Made by a program: the position numbers and the translations under genes. Of a stretch of 64,000 nucleotides of DNA, positions 59,365 through 64,000 are shown piece by piece. Each line of letters opens with the position of its first letter. The first letter of the stretch is position 1. The notes under the pieces are model-generated. The model made no database searches, was not told where the DNA came from, and saw only the letters and a program-made list of their open reading frames with translations. This DNA comes from Antiquaquibacter oligotrophicus (lineage in GTDB: Bacteria; Actinomycetota; Actinomycetes; Actinomycetales; Microbacteriaceae). The stretch is taken from positions 434,001 to 498,000 of the forward strand of contig NZ_CP085036.1 in assembly GCF_020535405.1 (NCBI RefSeq), in the 5' to 3' direction.

Positions 59365-60153
59365 TCAACCGAGCTGAACCGGCTGCTCACCATCGTCGTA
59401 CGGGAGCTCATCGACCACGGCGAGCACCTCCATGGTGAGCAGCGTCAGGTCTGACCCGTGGTTGGTGAGGAAAGCGACATCCGCCGCGTCCCGGCCCGTC
59501 GAGATGCGGAGCATGCTCTGGCGGGGAGCCAGTCTCGTTGCATCCACGAGCCACCACTGACCGTCGATGTGGGCTTCAACGACGGCATGGAAGTCCATGG
59601 GTGAGAGGCCGGGGGCGTAGACGGCAACCATGCGCGCCGGGATGTCGAGCGCGCGCAGGAGGGCGATGACCAGGTGGGCGTAGTCCCGACATACTCCGCG
59701 GCGGTCGGCGAGGGTCTGGACGGCACCGTCGGTGGGTTCGCTCGAGCCGGAGACGTAGGTGAGGTGCGAACTGACCCAGTCGACGACGGAGGTCAGCAGC
59801 GCGTGTCCGGACAGTCCCGAAAAGGTTTGTCGCGCCATGGGTGTGAGGCTGTCCGATTCGCAGTAGCGGCTCGGCCGCAGGTACCGGATGAGATCGAGGC
59901 GATCCGTCGGCGCTGGTTCTGCTCGCCCCTCGACCTCCAGGCGGTAGTCGACGCTGAGTCGACCGGGTTCGGCGTCGGCGACGTGGAGCCGGCTTCCGTG
60001 AGTGTCGATGAGTTCATCCACGGCGAGCGCCGCCGTCGAGAACTCGAGATTCTCCGCGCGAATGGCCGCGCCCTGGGCTGCGGCAATGCCGAAAACCAGG
60101 TTGGTGGCGCCGCCGAGTTCAAGGTCGAGGTGTACTGCCACATTCCTGATCAT
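59365..60153 (-). CDS. Transglutaminase-like cysteine protease-fold protein
   Basis: 262 residues. The catalytic triad is intact: Cys in RRGVCRDYAHLVIALLRAL, His in MDFHAVVEAHIDGQWW and Asp in LVDATRLAP. N-terminal beta-rich region. No signal peptide, so cytoplasmic, of the type often found near peptide ligase-like genes. Contrast with the inactive homologue at 15-17 kb. Converges on the lipoprotein gene. Confidence 0.87.
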   Translation of the reverse strand: MIRNVAVHLDLELGGATNLVFGIAAAQGAAIRAENLEFSTAALAVDELIDTHGSRLHVADAEPGRLSVDYRLEVEGRAEPAPTDRLDLIRYLRPSRYCESDSLTPMARQTFSGLSGHALLTSVVDWVSSHLTYVSGSSEPTDGAVQTLADRRGVCRDYAHLVIALLRALDIPARMVAVYAPGLSPMDFHAVVEAHIDGQWWLVDATRLAPRQSMLRISTGRDAADVAFLTNHGSDLTLLTMEVLAVVDELPYDDGEQPVQLG

Positions 60154-60213
60154 GGGTCGATACTGTCACGGGGATCGCCCAGCACTCGGCGCTGGTACTG
60201 TGGAGTCACCCTG

Positions 60214-60289
60214 GCCCCCATAGCTCAGGGGATAGAGCGTCTGCCTCCGGAGCAGAAGGCCGCAGGTTCAAATCCTGCTGGGGGCACCA
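60214..60289 (+). tRNA. tRNA-Arg (anticodon CCG)
   Basis: 76 nt with the CCA end encoded. Acceptor GCCCCCA/TGGGGGC, D stem GCTC/GAGC, anticodon stem TCTGC/GCAGA around loop CTCCGGA (anticodon CCG, 60247-60249), T stem GCAGG/CCTGC with loop TTCAAAT. Reads CGG. A possible -10 TACTGT lies at 60196-60201. Confidence 0.95.
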
Positions 60290-60322
60290 ATGGGAGAGGC
60301 TCCGCCCAGAGGGTGGGGCCTC
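60268..60322 (+). repeat. Copy A of a ~55-bp direct repeat (tRNA-Arg 3' end plus terminator)
   Basis: Begins in the T loop of the tRNA and runs through the CCA end into the terminator hairpin. Copy B lies 159 bp downstream with one inserted G and two or three mismatches. This is the pattern of an attachment site duplicated by an integrative element. Confidence 0.85.
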
Positions 60323-60331
60323 TTCCCATTT
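60289..60331 (+). terminator. tRNA-Arg terminator
   Basis: A 19-bp stem (60289-60307 with 60311-60330) with a 3-base loop, one bulged base and two G-T wobbles, ending in ATTTGT. It directly follows the CCA end. Confidence 0.8.
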
Positions 60332-60507
60332 GTACCGTTAGCCGGACGCGAGGCTGTTCCTGGGGTCCCCCGCCGCGCCGGTTCCGGCGCACGGCGCAGC
60401 CGTGTGACGGCCGTGCCGGTGGGGAGTCAAATCCTGCTGGGGGCACCAATGGGGAGAGGCTCCGCCCATCGGGTGGGGCCTTTCACCTTTCGGAACACTC
60501 GCACCAC
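60332..60507. other. Gene-free stretch between tRNA-Arg and the HdeD-like gene
   Basis: No coding gene seen. Contains a 16-bp palindrome GCGCCGGTTCCGGCGC (60375-60390), repeat copy B (60427-60482) and a second hairpin (about 60455-60483) that could end the HdeD-like transcript arriving on the minus strand. Confidence 0.6.
60427..60482 (+). repeat. Copy B of the tRNA-Arg 3'-end direct repeat
   Basis: TCAAATCCTGCTGGGGGCAC and the following CAATGGGG-AGAGGCTCCGCCC match copy A almost exactly. The 5' two thirds of the tRNA are absent, so this is a fragment, not a second tRNA gene. Confidence 0.85.
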
Positions 60508-61071
60508 CTACTTACGCGCCGCGAGCACCCTTCCCACGGTGATGAGGAGCACAAGGTCGAGCACTCCGACCGCAATGAGGGTGATGCCGAAGAAGATCGC
60601 GTAGGCGATGGTGACGCCGTCAGCGAAGAGGATGACGAGCACCCCGGCGAGGGCGATGAGGATGCCGATGACGATCGTCACCCCCGAACCGTTGCCGCGC
60701 GCCGTGTCGATGAGGGTTGCGACCCCCTCGAAGATCCACGAGACACCGATGAGGATGACGATGAAAACCGCGGTCTCGAACGGGTTGCGAATGACGATGA
60801 CCCCCGCCGCGAGAATGACCGCACCAAGGATGAAGTTGGCGGCCTTCCCGCCTCCGTTGAGGTCTTTGTCGATGAAGCCCTGAACGATGCGGATGATGCC
60901 CAGAATGACGAAGTAGATACCGAGGATGACCGCCAGCACGTTCACCGTCGATTGGGGCCAGACGAGCACGAGGATGCCGAGGATGAGGGCCGCGGCGGCG
61001 CGCAACCCCCACACGATCCGTGTCTGACGGAAGAACCCGGTCAGTTCAGTTGTGCCTGCTTGTCGTGCCAT
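60508..61071 (-). CDS. HdeD/DUF308-family membrane protein
   Basis: 187 residues with six hydrophobic helices in three hairpins: AAALILGILVLVWPQSTVNV, VNVLAVILGIYFVILGIIRI, ILGAVILAAGVIVIRNPF, VFIVILIGVSWIFEGVATLI and two more. This is the internal-repeat layout of HdeD (acid-stress family). Function in actinobacteria is not defined. Confidence 0.85.
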   Translation of the reverse strand: MARQAGTTELTGFFRQTRIVWGLRAAAALILGILVLVWPQSTVNVLAVILGIYFVILGIIRIVQGFIDKDLNGGGKAANFILGAVILAAGVIVIRNPFETAVFIVILIGVSWIFEGVATLIDTARGNGSGVTIVIGILIALAGVLVILFADGVTIAYAIFFGITLIAVGVLDLVLLITVGRVLAARK

Positions 61072-61266
61072 GGCCAGCCCCAGCCTCTCGTCGCGGCCCG
61101 CGTCGATGCGGACCGATGCACCACACGTTAGCGCTCGCCGAGCATCCTGACGCCTCTGTCACACAACGTTTTCGCCGAGCTGTGCGTCTTATCGAGTGTG
61201 AGTACAACGGTGACGGCACGCGCCGGTACGGTGTCGGGAGCGACTGGGGTTCCGAGGAGGGGCGGC
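61072..61266. other. Divergent intergenic region between HdeD-like and sigma factor genes
   Basis: 195 bp that must contain promoters for both genes. Only the ribosome-binding site GAGGAGGGG before the sigma-factor GTG is clear; no confident -35/-10 pair was found. Confidence 0.3.
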
Positions 61267-61797
61267 GTGACGACGGATGAGGCGAGCCCTCCCACGTGGG
61301 AGCAGGTTGTCACGCGTCTCGTGGCCGACCGTGGCGACGCCCTCACGAGGTACGCCTTTCTCATCTGCGGCGATCGGGACGAGGCATCCGATCTCGTCCA
61401 AGACGCGCTCGTCAAAACGTTCGGGCGGCTGCGCAACGGCTTCAGCATTGCCAGCGCCGAGGCCTACGTGAGACGCACCATTCTGAACAGCTACCTAGAC
61501 GCGGGGCGGAGAGTTTCCCGCTGGCGTCGCATCGCTCACCTGGAGGCCACGCCGGAGCAGGACGACGCGCGCACGGGCGGTGTCGACTCGCACATCGACG
61601 TGCAGGCGGAGTTGCGCAAACTCGCGCCGCGCGAGCGCGCGTGCGTCGTGCTGAGGTACTACGAGGATCTCAAGGTCGATGACATCGCCGAATGGTTGGG
61701 CATCAGCCCCGGAGCCGTAAAGCGGTACCTGAGCGACGCGCTCGCCAAGCTGGCGGTCTCCATGTCGGATGAGGAGGTGACACGGGATGCGCGATGA
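61267..61797 (+). CDS. SigE-family (ECF-type) RNA polymerase sigma factor
   Basis: 176 residues from the GTG at 61267, chosen because GAGGAGG lies six bases upstream; an in-frame ATG-equivalent at 61198 lacks a site. Region 2: DALTRYAFLICGDRDEASDL with VQDALVKTFGRL. Region 4: LRKLAPRERACVVLRYYEDL with VDDIAEWLGISPGAVKRYLS. This is the SigE70-like actinobacterial ECF group. The next gene overlaps its end by 11 bp and is a candidate anti-sigma or membrane partner. Confidence 0.9.
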   Translation: MTTDEASPPTWEQVVTRLVADRGDALTRYAFLICGDRDEASDLVQDALVKTFGRLRNGFSIASAEAYVRRTILNSYLDAGRRVSRWRRIAHLEATPEQDDARTGGVDSHIDVQAELRKLAPRERACVVLRYYEDLKVDDIAEWLGISPGAVKRYLSDALAKLAVSMSDEEVTRDAR

Positions 61798-62464
61798 GGA
61801 TGATCTCCGCAAGCTCCTCGCGGGGGCGGAAGCACCCGGAGGGCTCGACGCGAACGCTGTGATCGCTCGTAGTCGGCGCCGCAGGCTGCCCCGCCAACTG
61901 GCCGCTGGCGGGATCGGTGTGCTCGCCCTTGCCGGAGTGGGCGTGGTGGCCGTCAACGCCTCACTCCTCGCGCCCGTCGGCTCGTCGGGTGGTGCTGATT
62001 CCGCCGTGATGAGCGAGGAGTCCGGCGACCTGGAGACGATGAAGCAGTTTGGTGCGATCGAGTCGCTCGCGTGCGGCGCAGCAGTGGACAGCGTTCCCGC
62101 GGCGGCGAGCGGGTTGGAGCTCACGAGCACGTTCCCGGCAGTGGCATCCGTCGACGACGGTACGGTGCCGGGCCGTGTCGCCGTCACGAACACGTCGACC
62201 GAATCCGTGTCCGGGGTGTTGACGACCGCACCGGTCGCGGCCCTTGCTCAGGCGGGCGTGATCGTCGCGGTCGGCTCACCCGAGTACACCGGTACGGATG
62301 TGGATCTCGCCGGCGGCGAGTCGATCGACCTCGCAGCATCCCTCGCCCTCACCGGATGCTCGAGCGAACCGCTCGCGCCCGGGAGCTACGACATCGTGGT
62401 CGCCGTCGATTTTGCGCCCGCGGGCGTCATCGCGGCGCCGACCGTCGCAATCACCTTGGAGTGA
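61787..62464 (+). CDS. Single-pass membrane protein coupled to the sigma factor
   Basis: 225 residues, unrecognised family. A short acidic cytoplasmic start (DEDDLRKLLAGAEAPGGLDA), a basic patch RSRRRRLPR, one membrane helix (about 38-60, LAAGGIGVLALAGVGVVAVN), and a ~165-residue outer domain with two cysteines. The cytoplasmic part has no HxxxCxxC zinc anti-sigma motif. Overlap with the sigma gene suggests it regulates or is tied to that factor. Confidence 0.78.
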   Translation: MRDEDDLRKLLAGAEAPGGLDANAVIARSRRRRLPRQLAAGGIGVLALAGVGVVAVNASLLAPVGSSGGADSAVMSEESGDLETMKQFGAIESLACGAAVDSVPAAASGLELTSTFPAVASVDDGTVPGRVAVTNTSTESVSGVLTTAPVAALAQAGVIVAVGSPEYTGTDVDLAGGESIDLAASLALTGCSSEPLAPGSYDIVVAVDFAPAGVIAAPTVAITLE

Positions 62465-62563
62465 CCGTCGACAGTGGTGGCGATTTCGCCCCGGCGGTAG
62501 GTTTCTAGCACGGTCGCGATTGTCTCGATCCCGTCGGTCGACCCCACACGAAAGGCACGATTC

Positions 62564-63304
62564 ATGGCCAAGCAGTCCATCCTCGGTCGCATCACCCAGC
62601 TCCTCAAGGCAAACATCAATGCGCTCCTCGATCAGGCGGAGGACCCGCAGTTGCTCTTGGACCAGTTGGTGCGTGACTACACGAACTCGATCGCGGAAGC
62701 CGAGAGCGCCGTCGCTCAGACCATCGGCAACCTGCGTCTCATGGAGCAGGACCACGCGGAGGATGTCGCAGCCGCCGAGGATTGGGGCCGCAAGGCTCTC
62801 GCGGCGAGCGCCAAAGCCGACGAGCTGCGCGCGGCAGGCAACACCACCGACGCGGACAAGTTCGACAACCTCGCCAAGATCGCACTCGGCAAGCAGGTCT
62901 CGTCGGAGAACGAGGCGCGCAACGCGGAGCCGACTATCGCGTCGCAGACGGCCGTCGTCGAACAGCTCAAGAAGGGCCTCGACGGCATGCGGTCGAAGCT
63001 CAACGAGCTCACCTCCAAGCGGGACGAGCTCGTCGCTCGCGCCAAAACGGCCGAAGCCCAGAAGCAGGTGCACGAGGCGATCGGATCCATCGACCTACTC
63101 GACCCGACGAGCGAGATCAGCCGCTTCGAAGACAAAATTCGTCGCGAGGAAGCGAAGGTACTCGGCCACCAGGAGCTCGCGGCGTCCCGCCTCGACGCCC
63201 AGTTCGAGTCCCTCGAAGACCTGAGTGCGCAAGCCGAGATCGAGACCAGGCTCGCGCAGCTCAAAGCGGGAGGGAGCCCGAAGGCGGTCACGTCGGGCGA
63301 GTGA
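62564..63304 (+). CDS. pspA: PspA/IM30-family membrane-stress protein
   Basis: 246 residues, almost wholly helical coiled coil. The start QSILGRITQLLKANINALLD with DQAEDPQLLLDQLVRDY is the PspA signature; heptads rich in Ala/Glu/Lys follow. Coats and repairs stressed membranes. Located 99 bp after the sigma-factor pair, so a promoter in that gap or read-through is possible. Confidence 0.92.
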   Translation: MAKQSILGRITQLLKANINALLDQAEDPQLLLDQLVRDYTNSIAEAESAVAQTIGNLRLMEQDHAEDVAAAEDWGRKALAASAKADELRAAGNTTDADKFDNLAKIALGKQVSSENEARNAEPTIASQTAVVEQLKKGLDGMRSKLNELTSKRDELVARAKTAEAQKQVHEAIGSIDLLDPTSEISRFEDKIRREEAKVLGHQELAASRLDAQFESLEDLSAQAEIETRLAQLKAGGSPKAVTSGE

Positions 63305-63307
63305 GTC

Positions 63308-64000
63308 GTGCCGTCGACCTTTCTCATCGTTCCCCAGTGGCAGGGCTCGGGATCGTCTCGGGCCATGCGGCTCGTCGATGGTGCCGAAACGATCTCCGGC
63401 GACCTGCCGTCGAGCACAACAGCGCGCGTCGAGGTACCGCTCGAGGCAGGTGACGCGCTCGGTTCGAGCGTTCTTCGATTGAGTTCCCTGACCACCGTCG
63501 CCGAGCGTGTTCGTGAACACGTGACTCGGGCGACCGACCCGGTCATCGTCATCGGCGGAGACTGCGGAATCGAAGCCGGGGCCATAGCGCCCGTCATCGC
63601 GCCGGATGTCGCGGTGGTCTGGTTCGACGCCCACCCCGACCTGAACACTCCAGAGTCGAGTCCTTCTGGCGCGTTCGGCGGCATGGTCCTGCGCACGCTC
63701 CTGGGTGACGGCCCCGCGAACCTGGTGCCCGCAGCGCCACTCTCACCCGAGCGCGTCATCCTCGCTGGAGCACGAGCATTCGACGCACACGAGGAGGAAT
63801 ACCTCGACCAGACCGCCATGGCCGTGCTCGGGCCAGAGCAGGTGACCGCCGCGCGACTCCTGGAGGCTGTCGAAGCGACGGGCGCGAGCCGCGTTTACGT
63901 GCACATCGACCTCGACGTTCTGGACCCGGCGGAGTTCGAGAGCCTCACCGCTCCGCAGCCGTTCGGGGTGCCGACGAGAGAGTTGGTGGCGGGCATCCGG
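63308..64000 (+). CDS. Arginase/agmatinase-family protein (3' end outside window)
   Basis: A GTG three bases after the pspA stop opens a frame to the window edge (231 codons). Manganese-site blocks: GGDCGIEAG (the usual His of GGDH is Cys), WFDAHPDLNTPESSPSGAFG and HIDLDVLDP. Ureohydrolase fold; could act on arginine, agmatine or a related guanidine. Substrate unknown and C-terminus missing. Confidence 0.82.
   Translation, partial: MPSTFLIVPQWQGSGSSRAMRLVDGAETISGDLPSSTTARVEVPLEAGDALGSSVLRLSSLTTVAERVREHVTRATDPVIVIGGDCGIEAGAIAPVIAPDVAVVWFDAHPDLNTPESSPSGAFGGMVLRTLLGDGPANLVPAAPLSPERVILAGARAFDAHEEEYLDQTAMAVLGPEQVTAARLLEAVEATGASRVYVHIDLDVLDPAEFESLTAPQPFGVPTRELVAGIR

Noticed and set aside
60427..60445. 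Second tRNA gene after tRNA-Arg
   Set aside because: Only the T-loop-to-CCA part is present; the D and anticodon arms are missing.

Overview
The window is a high-G+C chromosomal segment from an actinobacterium, most likely a member of the Microbacteriaceae. Support for this: the complete F-type ATP synthase operon preceded by a WecA-type transferase and an AtpI-like gene; a Rho factor with a long Arg/Asn/Asp/Gln-rich insertion; the order argS-lysA-hom-thrC-thrB-rho-prfA-prmC; frequent GTG starts; and several probable leaderless transcripts. Species cannot be named from sequence alone.

Layout. (1) 1-11 kb: an FKBP-like lipoprotein cut by the window edge, an OsmC protein, gabT plus an asparaginase on the + strand, a protein of unknown function with a nucleotidyltransferase-like signature, a DEDDh exonuclease, a class-III aminotransferase and a PotABCD polyamine ABC transporter. 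(2) 11.1-28.6 kb: nine closely packed minus-strand genes that form one signalling and surface module. In transcription order they are: FHA protein, PP2C phosphatase, membrane Ser/Thr kinase with an FN3-like outer domain, a ~1,960-residue anchored Ig-like/FN3 protein, MoxR ATPase, DUF58 protein, transglutaminase-like membrane protein without its catalytic Cys and His, zinc-ribbon/FHA protein, and an EccC/EssC-like FtsK ATPase interrupted by a -1 frameshift. This resembles the PFNA (kinase-FN3-AAA-DUF58-transglutaminase-phosphatase) cluster known from bifidobacteria, with a type VII secretion-like motor ATPase added. It is the most interesting system in the window. (3) 28.6-33.4 kb: a putrescine/GABA catabolic set (aldehyde dehydrogenase, Lrp-type regulator, putrescine-type aminotransferase, FAD amine oxidase), which fits functionally with gabT and PotABCD on the other side of the module. 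(4) 33.5-36.5 kb: YceI, two alkylation-repair genes (ogt, tag), YaaA and a small P-loop kinase. (5) 36.5-45.8 kb: atpBEFHAGDC with atpI, wecA and tsaC upstream. (6) 45.9-47.1 kb: two tandem HAD phosphatase-like genes on the opposite strand, between tsaC and prmC. (7) 47.3-58.7 kb: prmC, prfA, rho, the threonine and lysine genes, a DUF2993 protein and argS. (8) 58.8-64 kb: a lipoprotein, an intact transglutaminase-like enzyme, tRNA-Arg(CCG) with a duplicated 3' end, an HdeD-like protein, a SigE-type sigma factor with a membrane partner, PspA, and the start of an arginase-family gene.

How the genes work together. PotABCD would import putrescine or spermidine. The aminotransferase at 30.7 kb and the aldehyde dehydrogenase at 28.6 kb would convert putrescine to GABA, and GabT would pass GABA on to succinate semialdehyde. 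The Lrp-type regulator sits between the divergent catabolic genes. In the 11-28 kb module, the kinase and phosphatase are proposed to set the phosphorylation of Thr motifs read by the two FHA proteins, while MoxR/DUF58 and the EccC-like ATPase act on assembly or export at the membrane. This second model is inference from gene content and motifs.
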